Shown here: positions 9,050-17,002 of the stretch, in pieces | How the letters are laid out: each line of letters begins with the position of its first letter | Position numbering within the stretch: the first letter of the stretch is position 1 | From: Acidobacteriota bacterium | Lineage (GTDB): Bacteria; Acidobacteriota; Thermoanaerobaculia; Multivoradales; J023 | Length of the DNA: 34,555 nt | Direction of reading: 5' to 3' | Assembly: GCA_029263355.1 (NCBI GenBank) | Contig: JAJCXQ010000692.1 | Location: forward strand, 1 to 34,555 | The notes under the pieces: model-generated | The model's input: the letters and a program-made list of their open reading frames with translations, nothing else | The model's database searches: none | Told to the model about the DNA's origin: nothing | Position numbers and translations under genes: made by a program

Positions 9050-9386
9050 CGTGCCGGTGGTTTTTAGCGAATGGGAAACCTTTCTTGGCTGGCTGCTCGA
9101 CCGTACCCAGAAGCTGCCGCGCCGGCTGCGCTTCACCTTCACCACCCGGATCGATAACTTGGCACTGGACATCTTCGAGCTGTTGATCGAAGCGCGCTAC
9201 ACTCGCCAGCGGGCGCCCATGCTGCGGCGGATCAATCTCAATCTCGAGAAGCTTCGGCTGCTACTGCGGTTGGTCCACGATCAGGGCCACCTCGATCAAC
9301 GGGCGTTTGGGCATGCCGTACAGCAGATCGATACGGTCGGCCGGATGATCGGCGGCTGGCTACGGTACGCGGAGAAGGGCAAATGA
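9039..9386 (+). CDS. avd: Avd, DGR accessory variability determinant
   Basis: A 115-residue, almost all-helical, basic protein with the bAvd pattern: LPRRLRFTFTTRIDN, then LDIFELLIEARY, then INLNLEKLRLLLRLVHD, ending in IGRMIGGWLR. Avd proteins form a barrel-like pentamer of four-helix bundles that binds the reverse transcriptase and TR RNA and is needed for cDNA synthesis and mutagenic homing in characterised DGRs. An upstream ATG at 8961 is in frame, but that extension would lie inside the HRDC gene. The ATG at 9039 matches the usual family start and length. The stop overlaps the RT start (ATGA, 9383-9386). Confidence 0.9.
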   Translation: MPASVPVVFSEWETFLGWLLDRTQKLPRRLRFTFTTRIDNLALDIFELLIEARYTRQRAPMLRRINLNLEKLRLLLRLVHDQGHLDQRAFGHAVQQIDTVGRMIGGWLRYAEKGK

Positions 9387-10744
9387 GCGATCTCTTCGAA
9401 CACGCGACCTGCTTCAAAGCTCTGCTGGTCGCGACTCGGCGGGCGGCGCGCGGCAAGCGCAAGCGGCCGGATGTGGCGCGGTTTCTAATGGATGCCGAGC
9501 GCCGCTGCCTGGCGCTGAGCTCGGCGCTGCGCCGGTCGCCATCCGATCCCCTGGTCTGGCAGCCTGGCCTCGCTCACAGATTCAGGATCAAGGATCCCAA
9601 GCCACGTCTGATCTCGGTGGTCCCGTTCGACGACCGCGTCGTCCACCATGCAATCATGGCTGCGGTGGAGCCCCAACTCGAGCGCTACGCGATCTTCGAT
9701 TCCTACGCCTGTCGTAAGGGCAAGGGCCAGCTTGCCGCCTTGCACCGCGCGCAGCACTTCGCCCGCGGCAGCGCGTGGGCGCTGAAAGCAGATTTTGCCA
9801 GCTACTTCGCTTCGATTCCGCATCAACACCTGCTCCGGCTCACCCGCCGCCGGGTACCAGATCAGAAGCTTTGCGCCCTGATTGAGCGCATCGTCCGCGC
9901 TCATGCACCGGAAAAAGACCGCGGTCTCCCGATCGGTGCGCTGACGTCGCAACATCTCGCCAATCTCTACCTGGGGCAGGTTGATCATTGGTTCAAGGAC
10001 GAGCGCGGCAGCCGCCGCTATCTGCGTTACATGGACGATCTGGTGGCTTTCGGCGAGCGCCAGCCGCTGCGCGAGCTGCTCGATGATCTCCGGGCGTACG
10101 TTGGCGATCGACTGGGCCTGCGGCTCAACGAACGCCACACCTGCCTGATGCCGGTGCGCGATGGCGTGCCGTTCCTTGGTTTCCGAGTATTCCGCGGCGT
10201 CATCCGCCCGCGGCCGGCGACAGCGCGGCGTTTCCGCCACGGCATGGCGGCGCTGGCGTCGGCGTATGCCGAAGGTGTCGTTGCCGAAGTCGAGCTGGCC
10301 GCGGCCGCCGAAAGCCGCTGCGCCCAGCTCGCTCCTTTTCAAACATTGCATCTCCGCCGTGGGGTGATCTCGCGGTTCACAGGAGAAGGGGGCGCCGGCC
10401 ACCAACGGCCAGAACCGGGTCATCCGGGGCGGCTCGTTCGACGACAACCCGCGGAACGCGCGGGTTGCCTACCGCAACAGGAACGAGCCGTCGAAGCGCA
10501 ACTCCAACCTGGGGTTTCGCGTGGCGAGCTCAGCTCGAGAGGAGAGCAAGGTGTCTTACGTGCCGGCTCTTCGGGGCCCGAAGACGCCGGTTCAAGGACC
10601 GTCGTCCTGCGCCCAGGTGCTGACCAGGCTGGCGTCCCGCGTCTCGAGGCGCTGCTGCGTCGCGGGACCGAAACGCCCGTGCCCGGCAGCGGTCCTCGCT
10701 TGCGGAGGATGGCTGTCGGGCCCCTTGAGAAAGCGGAGCGTTAA
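9383..10744 (+). CDS. DGR reverse transcriptase (frame runs on through the TR)
   Basis: RT motifs in order: KPRLISVVPFDDRVVHHAI (about 72-90), the first catalytic Asp in LKADFASYF, the DGR-type motif GLPIGALTSQHLANLYL with SQ instead of the usual SP, the catalytic YMDD box (Y216-D219) and LGFRVF (about 265). DGR RTs copy TR RNA into adenine-mutated cDNA. Recognisable RT sequence ends near residue 333 (about 10380). The frame then has no stop until 10742-10744, so the TR (10404-10528) and the spacer lie inside it, in a different frame from that of the VRs. The last 120 or so residues look like low-complexity GC-rich readthrough. Either the RT carries a TR-encoded tail, or its true end is obscured. 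Confidence 0.92.
   Translation: MSDLFEHATCFKALLVATRRAARGKRKRPDVARFLMDAERRCLALSSALRRSPSDPLVWQPGLAHRFRIKDPKPRLISVVPFDDRVVHHAIMAAVEPQLERYAIFDSYACRKGKGQLAALHRAQHFARGSAWALKADFASYFASIPHQHLLRLTRRRVPDQKLCALIERIVRAHAPEKDRGLPIGALTSQHLANLYLGQVDHWFKDERGSRRYLRYMDDLVAFGERQPLRELLDDLRAYVGDRLGLRLNERHTCLMPVRDGVPFLGFRVFRGVIRPRPATARRFRHGMAALASAYAEGVVAEVELAAAAESRCAQLAPFQTLHLRRGVISRFTGEGGAGHQRPEPGHPGRLVRRQPAERAGCLPQQERAVEAQLQPGVSRGELSSRGEQGVLRAGSSGPEDAGSRTVVLRPGADQAGVPRLEALLRRGTETPVPGSGPRLRRMAVGPLEKAER
10404..10528 (+). repeat. DGR template repeat (TR)
   Basis: 125 bp with 26 adenines, many in AAC codons if read in the VR frame (NGQN..GGSFDDNPRNAR..YRNRNEPSKRNSNLGFRVAS). It begins 24 bases after the last recognisable RT residue. 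It is the donor for VR1 (8341-8465) and VR2 (11570-11694). Its conserved 3' part differs from both VRs just past the end: GCGAG-CTC here, GCGAG-GTC in the VRs. That is the expected IMH versus IMH* asymmetry. Confidence 0.95.
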
Positions 10745-10747
10745 CCG

Positions 10748-11707
10748 ATGGCTGACCGAGCAAGCACGACCAGCGGCTGGTGGCTCGGGCCGCGTCAGGT
10801 GCGGGCTCTGGCGGCAGTGGTTGGTCTGACCGGCGTGGTTTTGCCGGTTGTCGTCGTCAAGTGGGTCACCGCGTCGACGCGTTTGCCAGCGGTGGACGAA
10901 GGCGGGCCGTTGCGTCCTGAGATGGTGGTGGTCCCGGCAGGGGCCTACACTGTCGGGAGTCTAGAATCGGATACGGAGCGCTACCCTTGGGAGTTTGACC
11001 AGCACACCGTGACGCTTAGCCGGGAGTTTGCGATTGGGACGACCGAAGTCACTCAGGAGCAATATCAGCGAGTGACGGGCGAGAATCCACCGACCGACTC
11101 GGCCTGTCCTAGTCCTACATGCCCGGTAATCAATGTGAGCTGGCTGGACGCTGCGAAGTATGCGGTCGCGTTGTCACAGCGAGACGTTACGGTGACACGG
11201 CCCTGCTACGAGATCGAGGGCGAGGAGGTGAAGTGGATCGAGATCGAAAAATGCGACGGCTACCGCTTGCCCACCGAGGCCGAATGGGAAGTTGCGGCAC
11301 GGGCTGGATCGGTCATGCGCTACGCGGGAACGGACGACCCGAGCAAGATTTGTGACTACGGCAACGTTGCGGACGTCAGCTCAAAGCTGGCCGAGAACCC
11401 CGAAAGGGAGACCTTCGCGTGTGATGACGGTTTTGCGGGTCTGGCGCCGGTGGCGAGGTTTCGCCCGAACGCTTTCGGTCTATACGACATGACCGGCAAC
11501 GTCTGGGAGTGGACGTGGGACTGGAACGGCGAAGACCCTGGCAGCTCGACGAATCCTATGGGCCCCTCAAGCGGCCAGGACCGGGTCATCCGGGGCGGCT
11601 CGTTCGGCGACATCCCGCGGATCGCGCGGGTTGCCTACCGCAGCTGGCTCGAGCCGTCGGAGCGCTCCTCCGACCTGGGGTTTCGCGTGGCGAGGTCTTT
11701 ACCCTGA
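10748..11707 (+). CDS. DGR variable protein 2: membrane-anchored FGE/SUMF1-domain protein
   Basis: A 319-residue protein with one N-terminal membrane segment (about 18-40) followed by a complete FGE/SUMF1 domain. Landmarks are PEMVVVPAGAYTVGS (about 57), YRLPTEAEWEVAARAG (about 174) and GNVWEWTWDW (about 250). Residues 275-315 are encoded by VR2. The domain shares six cysteines with variable protein 1 (in CPSPTC, PCYEI, KCDGYR, ICDYGN and FACDDG contexts), which suggests disulfides outside the cytoplasm. It starts 3 bp after the RT-frame stop, so it probably belongs to the same operon. It lacks the vWA part: a minimal displayed sensor, or a decoy or partner of protein 1 (inference). True FGE catalysis is unlikely; the fold serves as the variable scaffold. 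Confidence 0.9.
   Translation: MADRASTTSGWWLGPRQVRALAAVVGLTGVVLPVVVVKWVTASTRLPAVDEGGPLRPEMVVVPAGAYTVGSLESDTERYPWEFDQHTVTLSREFAIGTTEVTQEQYQRVTGENPPTDSACPSPTCPVINVSWLDAAKYAVALSQRDVTVTRPCYEIEGEEVKWIEIEKCDGYRLPTEAEWEVAARAGSVMRYAGTDDPSKICDYGNVADVSSKLAENPERETFACDDGFAGLAPVARFRPNAFGLYDMTGNVWEWTWDWNGEDPGSSTNPMGPSSGQDRVIRGGSFGDIPRIARVAYRSWLEPSERSSDLGFRVARSLP
11570..11694 (+). repeat. DGR variable repeat VR2
   Basis: A gapless 125-bp match to the TR. By hand alignment 13 differences all fall on TR adenines and none on other bases inside the repeat. Examples: AAC to CTC, AAC to TCC, AGG to TGG, AAG to GAG. It ends with the same invariant IMH-like stretch as VR1. Confidence 0.95.
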
Positions 11708-11715
11708 TCTCTTTT

Positions 11716-11730
11716 ACTCTTTTACCCTTT
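11716..11730 (+). other. Conserved 15-bp element 3' of VR2
   Basis: The same 15 bases as at 8487-8501, again 22 bases past the end of the VR. It is followed by TAGGGT, so ACCCT-TTT-AGGGT (11724-11736) can form a small hairpin. An imperfect GC-rich hairpin (11739-11756) lies just beyond and could help end transcription. Confidence 0.5.
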
Positions 11731-11802
11731 TAGGGTCGGACGCGGGGTCCGCGGTCGAGCAACAATCTCCTATGAGAGCTGTCTTGCAGAGCCCTGGATG
11801 GG

Positions 11803-12009
11803 CTACGCAGCCAGGATTTCTTCCCGAACGAAGTGCAGGCGAATCAGCTTGGGACCGGCCCCACTCTCGAAGTGGCACGCCACAGCGTCTCGTACCATGG
11901 TCCGGAGCTCAGCGAGGGTGTCGGCCTCGGTATAAATCGAGGCTGAAGCGGCGCGGGCTTCGAAGCCTCCTTCTGGGGATTCCTCTACAAGGAAGATGAT
12001 CTCGCTCAT
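11803..12009 (-). CDS. Small HicB-like protein
   Basis: A 68-residue protein, MSEIIFLVEESPEGGFEARA.. then ..YTEADTLAELRTMVRDAVACHF. This is the short beta-rich fold of HicB-like/DUF1902-type proteins, many of which are antitoxins. AGGAGA sits five bases before the ATG. No HicA-like toxin follows on this strand, so it is an orphan here. Similar small proteins are often mislabelled 2-oxoisovalerate dehydrogenase. Its role is unknown. Confidence 0.7.
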   Translation of the reverse strand: MSEIIFLVEESPEGGFEARAASASIYTEADTLAELRTMVRDAVACHFESGAGPKLIRLHFVREEILAA

Positions 12010-12124
12010 GAGAGTCTCCTGCTATTCGCTGCTGCGTTGGTATCCTGTGGTACCTCGACCATGGGGTCGCTTCGATAAGCCAAAACATCGACCTTCCGGC
12101 GTCAGATCAGCCCGCAGGCCGGAA

Positions 12125-12130
12125 TATTAT
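12125..12130 (+). promoter_or_regulatory. Candidate -10 element for the VOC gene
   Basis: TATTAT about 48 bases before the chosen start codon at 12178. No clear -35. Tentative. Confidence 0.3.
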
Positions 12131-12177
12131 AGCCTACCGCCATGTCGGTAGCTGCACCACAGCCTCAGGAGACGAGA

Positions 12178-12582
12178 ATGGGTCGCGCAAAACAACATCT
12201 GGGGCTGACGGCGCTGGTGGTTCGTGATTATGACGAAGCCATCACGTTCTACACCGAGAAGCTCGGCTTCGACCTGATCGAGGACCTCTACCAACCCGCT
12301 CAGGACAAACGCTGGGTAGTGGTTGCGCCATCGGGATGCCGTGAATCTCAACTCCTGCTGGCCCAAGCGGTGGGCGCTGAGCAGGAATCGCGGATCGGCA
12401 ATCAGACGGGGGGCCGGGTTTTTCTTTTCCTCTACACCGACGATTTCTGGCGCGACTACAAGCTCTATCGCTCCCGCGGTGTGGAGTTCGTGCGCGAGCC
12501 CAAGGTCGAGGACTACGGGACCGTGGCCGTCTTCCAAGATCTCTATGGCACCCTCTGGGATCTGCTCGAACCCAGTTCATGA
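12178..12582 (+). CDS. VOC-family (glyoxalase/bleomycin-resistance-like) protein
   Basis: 134 residues with the typical VOC start, LGLTALVVRDYDEAITFYTEKLGF, and end, VAVFQDLYGTLWDLLEP, including the late Asp/Glu region of the metal site. VOC proteins are metal-dependent isomerases, dioxygenases or ligand-binding proteins; this subgroup has no assigned substrate known to me. I chose ATG 12178, with AGGAGA five bases upstream and the conserved family start. An upstream in-frame ATG at 12142 would add 12 unconserved residues. It lies 58 bp before the next small gene and may be co-transcribed. Confidence 0.8.
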   Translation: MGRAKQHLGLTALVVRDYDEAITFYTEKLGFDLIEDLYQPAQDKRWVVVAPSGCRESQLLLAQAVGAEQESRIGNQTGGRVFLFLYTDDFWRDYKLYRSRGVEFVREPKVEDYGTVAVFQDLYGTLWDLLEPSS

Positions 12583-12640
12583 TTGGCGAGATATCCCGGC
12601 CGCACGCAATAACGGATCAGCACAAAAGAAGGTCGTCACC

Positions 12641-13021
12641 ATGAGCGAATCAGGTTCTCTACACGCCGACAGCTGGACGGTCAGCTACTGGGATCAAAGC
12701 GGTAATGGGTATCGGTTCTGGCAAACACCGGACGGTGAGGCCAGGTTCGTTTACGACCCGGTGACACCCGAGCGCAGCTCGTCGGGAACCTACAGCGGTG
12801 GCAGCCCCCATCAAGGAGTCCTAGCGCCTGATCAGATCGAGGCGCTGTTCGGCAGGCTCTGCGAGCTGGAGGCAGACACAAGTGGCCATAACAGCCGGCG
12901 TGAGATGGGCACCGGTATGTTTCGGGTCCGTGAGGGGGGCGCCGAGCGTCGGTTCATCGTTCGTAACGGTAAGCGCCGCAAGGCGTTTGACAGTTTCGTC
13001 TCCCGTTTTCGAAAACCTTGA
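12641..13021 (+). CDS. Hypothetical protein
   Basis: 126 residues, soluble, with no signal peptide or membrane segment. I do not recognise the family. It is rich in aromatic and charged residues (SYWDQSGNGYRFW, FVYDPVTPE) and ends in a basic stretch (RNGKRRKAF..FRKP). The start at ATG 12641 has AAGAAGGT seven bases upstream. The frame is also open upstream across the VOC gene's end, but that part is a shadow. It converges on the giant repeat protein with 17 bp between stops. Confidence 0.7.
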   Translation: MSESGSLHADSWTVSYWDQSGNGYRFWQTPDGEARFVYDPVTPERSSSGTYSGGSPHQGVLAPDQIEALFGRLCELEADTSGHNSRREMGTGMFRVREGGAERRFIVRNGKRRKAFDSFVSRFRKP

Positions 13022-13038
13022 GTTGCCCGGGTGGAATG

Positions 13039-16000
13039 TTACTCCAGGGTCACCCCGACATCAGGGCCGCCTGTGGTCACCGCAACACCCGTCCAAATCC
13101 GCCCTGAAGGTCCCTCGACCCGCAGATTCCAGACGCCGGACGGCACACCCTCGACGGTCGCTTGTCCGGCGGCGACGGGCCACGTCTGCTCGAGCGCCCC
13201 ACCCCAGGCGAGGTGCTGAAACGGCAAGCCATCCGTGCTGGTGACGATCAGGTTGGCATAGGACTCACTCTCCACAAGATCCGCGACCCGAACCCGCAGT
13301 CGACCGGCGGCCGGTAACACCACCGCGATGGGATCTCCGGGTATCGTGGCTCTGAGGGACGTCGTCGCGCTGCCGGTGCCGCCGATGAGTAGCTGCCAAT
13401 CCCCAGCCGGGAAGCTGGAAAACTTGGCGTAACCTTCGCCGTCGGGAACCCGGGTTGCTGCGAAGGTGCGTCCCTGATCATCCCGACCGCGGACGGTGAG
13501 AAAATTTGGCCGAGCTCCCGTCGCGAGACTCGCCATGAGCTCCAATCCAGCGGCCGACTCCAAGACCACCCGCACGCCATCGAGGGTGCTCCCGGCAGCA
13601 ACTTCGACCTCTATCTCGGCGGGCCGATAGCCGTTGTGTTGCGCTTGTAGCTTGAATCGCCCCGCCGGCAGATTGGCGAAGCGAAACTCGCCGTCGGAAC
13701 CGCTAGGTTCTACGAACGCGGAGCCTCCGCGTCCATTGGCAAGGATCTGCCGCAGCACGACATTGACCGACGGAACGGCCTCGCCGGCGACACCCTCTAC
13801 AACTCGGCCGGAAAGCTCGACGGTGGCGATTTCGATCACAACATCGCGGTCTTCGTCCAACCGTAGGTCTTCGTTGTGGATCAAGCGGAGCTCGGAATGC
13901 GCCACGCTGGTGCGATAGAGGCTGGGCTCCAGGTTTTCGATCGTGAAGCGGCCGTCAGGGGCCGTTGTCACGGCTCGCCCCGTCGGCGAGTCTTGGCTAT
14001 GGAGCGTCACCCGGGCTGCGGCTAGAGGAGCTTCAGCATGAAGGACCACTCCGCTCAACACCACCCCGCCGTCGAGCTCGAGGTCGCGGACCACGCGGGC
14101 AACGCCGGGTTCGATCACGACCCGCGCCCTCGCCTGCCGGCTGCCCCTGCCGAGCTCCGCTGTCACCAACCAATCCCCGGGGCTCAAGTCGGAGATCTCG
14201 TAGCCTCCGGCATAGTCGACAGCGCCTCGGAGTCGGCCGTATCGGTCGCTGCTGGCCTCGACTTCGACCACCGACAGTTCTTCGAAGCTGAGCCCAAGAA
14301 TCTCGCCCTGGATCTTCGCCCCCGCCTGCAGGAGGACTTCAACGTCCCGGGCGGGGCCGCCGGTCACGTTCAAGGTGGACTCCGGATTCGCCGTCACGTA
14401 ACCGCCACGGGATCCCACGACGCGATATCGACCTTCCGCCACCAGGTCGAGGCGAAACGCCCCGGTGTCATCCGAGGGCGTGCGGTAGCCGCCGAAGGTG
14501 CCCGGCGTCAAAGGTTCGAGCTCGATGATGGCTCCGGCGACCGCCCGTCCGCTCTCGTCGAACACCCAACCGGAAACCTCGTACCCGCCGATGAGCTCCA
14601 ATTCCGCTCGGTTGGAGCCCGCTTCAATGTCCAGCTGGCGGGTCAGCACGTTGTAACCGGGATGTACCACCTGCAGCCGCCTAAGTCCTGGGGTGATGCC
14701 GGAAACTTCGAAGCGTCCTGCGTCGTCCGAGGTGCCGCTCTGACCATCGATCAGCACTCGGGCATCGGCAACGGGTTCACCCTCACCGGAGAATACCCAA
14801 CCCGTGAGCCTCGCGCCGGGTACCAAGACGAACCGCACATCTACGATCTCCTGGTGGGCTGCGAGGGCCAAACGTTGGGGTGGCGAGGGCTGGAAACCTG
14901 GGGCAACCACAGATACTTCGAGATCTCCTGGAAAGGCATCCGGAAAGCTGAAATGGCCTTCGCTGTCTGTGGCCGTGGTGCGACTCGGCCTTGTGACCGG
15001 CGTCGTGTTCCCCGGCTCAGGTGATGCCGGTTGCAGGGTGACGTTCGCGTCACCCAAGGCTGTACCGTTTTCCGAGACCACCACACCTAAAATCTGGCCG
15101 GCAGGCTCCAGAACGACCCCAATCGATTCTTCGTTGGGCGCTTCGACGCCGATCATCGAGATGCCCAGGAAGCCGTGATGATCAATCCACAGATCTACTC
15201 TTTGACCCGGCTCTAGATCCGGCACCACGAAGCGACCGGCGGCGTCGGCCACAGCGTTGGGTTGGCGAGTGAACACCACCGGAGATGCCAGCGGTTCGAT
15301 GGTCTCGGTCGGTTCCCGTCGCCAAATCTCAGCTCCGGCCAGGGGTTGCCCGTGAGGGTCGCGTACGACGCCTGTCAGCGTAACCCCTGGCGCCAAAACC
15401 AGGGTCCCCAAGTCGACCGCAGCAACGCCCAGGGGCACACGAACTCCACGCACTCGCAGCGGCGCAAAACCTTTGCCACGGGCCACGATGTCGAGACTCT
15501 CGACGGCTGGTCCGGAGACTTGGAAGCGTCCATTGGCGTCTGTCTCAGCGAGGTGAGCCTCAAGCTCCGGATCGTCGACCGAAGGTCCGTCGGGATCTCG
15601 TCCGGTCGCTACCAACCGGACCTCGACGTTGCCCAAGGGGCGGTCTTGCGGGTCTAGGACGTGGCCCGAGAAGCGGCCCCCTCCAGTGTTGGGAGCGGTG
15701 CCGCGGATGAGCTCAAAATCGAGACTCCCCCAGGCATCAACAGTGACCTCGGCCGCTTGCTCCACTCCCAGGAAACCCGGCGCTCGCACCTCGAGGTGCC
15801 GTTTGCCCGGCGCGGGCACCGGCACGGTGTACCATCCCGAAGAGTCGGTGCGAGTTGCCGCCGCCGGCTCGTTCCGTGGCCATACCAAGGCGCCGGAGAT
15901 CGGTTGACCCGCGACATCGAACACCCGTCCCGAGACGCCCACGGCAGGACCGAGCGTGATCATAGCTCTGTCATCGACTCCGAAAGCCGCCTCCGTCAAC

Positions 16001-16878
16001 TTCAGCGCGCGCCCGTCGCGCGCGAAGACAACGAGCGCTGCAGACTCGGAAGACTCCCCCTCGACCGTCAGCAAACCCTGCTCCGAGCTCCGGCCGAGTG
16101 GCCACGTAGGCCCAAGTCGAGAGACGATCGCGTCCGCGATCGGCGTGCCGTCAGCCTCTTGGATCAGCAAGGTGCGCACCCTCTCGGTCGCCGGCTCGCC
16201 CTTGGTCCCCGACTCGGCAAGTATCTCAACCACACCAAGGTTAGACTTGTACTCCAGGGTGGCTTCGCTTGCACTCAGTTTTCCAGGCGACAACAACCGT
16301 AAATCGAGGGACTCACCGCGTGCCCGCAGCAAGTCGACCTGCCCATGATCCTGGCTCCAACCCAGTCGTGAAAGCAGCCTCCAAGGGCTGTCGCCGGCCT
16401 CCTGCTCGGGGGTCGGCTCGAGGCTGACGGCGTAGACTCCGATACCCGTCAGTGGTTGTCCGCGACCCCCGATCACCTGGATCCGAGCCTTTTGCGAGCG
16501 CCGCAAACTCACCGGAGGTAGCTCGACGGGTTCCACCACCGGTACCGTCAAAGCTTGGAGCGTCAGCAATCCGGGGGCGCTGAGACGCAGCCGCCACAGG
16601 CCGAGCTCGGGAGCCACCAGCTCGAAACGCCCGGTCGCATCGGTGCGGGTCTCGGCCACCGGCTCGCCGAGCGGCCACTGCTCTGCCAGCAGCGCGGACT
16701 GGATCTCGAAGTTGGTGGGTAATTGCAACAACTCCACTCGGACCCCGGGCAGGCCCATACCGTCTTCGTGCAGCACCGAGCCACTTATGGAGGGCACTGC
16801 AGCGTCTGCCGGCGAGTCCATCGCCAGGTTGATTAAGGCACCAAGAAAAACAGGCAGCAAGCGGACGGAACGCAACAT
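13039..16878 (-). CDS. Giant secreted carboxypeptidase-regulatory-like repeat protein
   Basis: 1279 residues. A signal peptide (MLRSVRLLPVFLGALINLAM..ADA) is followed by roughly a dozen beta-sandwich repeats of about 80-100 residues. Each follows the pattern SGxVxDxxGxPxxGAxVxL...TDxxGxFxxxxLxPGxxxLxxxxxG, the carboxypeptidase regulatory-like/Ig-like fold. No catalytic domain is visible. Such proteins are exported, often linked to the outer membrane, and may bind glycans or act as adhesive or structural modules. It has its own upstream region and no clear operon partner. The number of repeats invites recombination within the gene. Function beyond an extracellular scaffold cannot be given. Confidence 0.85.
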   Translation of the reverse strand: MLRSVRLLPVFLGALINLAMDSPADAAVPSISGSVLHEDGMGLPGVRVELLQLPTNFEIQSALLAEQWPLGEPVAETRTDATGRFELVAPELGLWRLRLSAPGLLTLQALTVPVVEPVELPPVSLRRSQKARIQVIGGRGQPLTGIGVYAVSLEPTPEQEAGDSPWRLLSRLGWSQDHGQVDLLRARGESLDLRLLSPGKLSASEATLEYKSNLGVVEILAESGTKGEPATERVRTLLIQEADGTPIADAIVSRLGPTWPLGRSSEQGLLTVEGESSESAALVVFARDGRALKLTEAAFGVDDRAMITLGPAVGVSGRVFDVAGQPISGALVWPRNEPAAATRTDSSGWYTVPVPAPGKRHLEVRAPGFLGVEQAAEVTVDAWGSLDFELIRGTAPNTGGGRFSGHVLDPQDRPLGNVEVRLVATGRDPDGPSVDDPELEAHLAETDANGRFQVSGPAVESLDIVARGKGFAPLRVRGVRVPLGVAAVDLGTLVLAPGVTLTGVVRDPHGQPLAGAEIWRREPTETIEPLASPVVFTRQPNAVADAAGRFVVPDLEPGQRVDLWIDHHGFLGISMIGVEAPNEESIGVVLEPAGQILGVVVSENGTALGDANVTLQPASPEPGNTTPVTRPSRTTATDSEGHFSFPDAFPGDLEVSVVAPGFQPSPPQRLALAAHQEIVDVRFVLVPGARLTGWVFSGEGEPVADARVLIDGQSGTSDDAGRFEVSGITPGLRRLQVVHPGYNVLTRQLDIEAGSNRAELELIGGYEVSGWVFDESGRAVAGAIIELEPLTPGTFGGYRTPSDDTGAFRLDLVAEGRYRVVGSRGGYVTANPESTLNVTGGPARDVEVLLQAGAKIQGEILGLSFEELSVVEVEASSDRYGRLRGAVDYAGGYEISDLSPGDWLVTAELGRGSRQARARVVIEPGVARVVRDLELDGGVVLSGVVLHAEAPLAAARVTLHSQDSPTGRAVTTAPDGRFTIENLEPSLYRTSVAHSELRLIHNEDLRLDEDRDVVIEIATVELSGRVVEGVAGEAVPSVNVVLRQILANGRGGSAFVEPSGSDGEFRFANLPAGRFKLQAQHNGYRPAEIEVEVAAGSTLDGVRVVLESAAGLELMASLATGARPNFLTVRGRDDQGRTFAATRVPDGEGYAKFSSFPAGDWQLLIGGTGSATTSLRATIPGDPIAVVLPAAGRLRVRVADLVESESYANLIVTSTDGLPFQHLAWGGALEQTWPVAAGQATVEGVPSGVWNLRVEGPSGRIWTGVAVTTGGPDVGVTLE

Positions 16879-17002
16879 CAGAACCTCCGATTCAAGAAGA
16901 CGACTTCAAGCAGGCGAGACCTGCGAGCCCAACAGTCCTAAGGGCCACGGCAAAAAATAATCCTCCATTGAGGGCAGCGAAAACGGTCGGGGTGGTTTCT
17001 GG

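Noticed and set aside
10521..10829. 102-residue ORF starting in the TR
   Set aside because: It is the TR's VR-frame continuation plus antiphase reading of the next gene; no start signal or family match.
11700..11802. HicA toxin partner for the HicB-like gene
   Set aside because: No HicA-like ORF follows on the minus strand.
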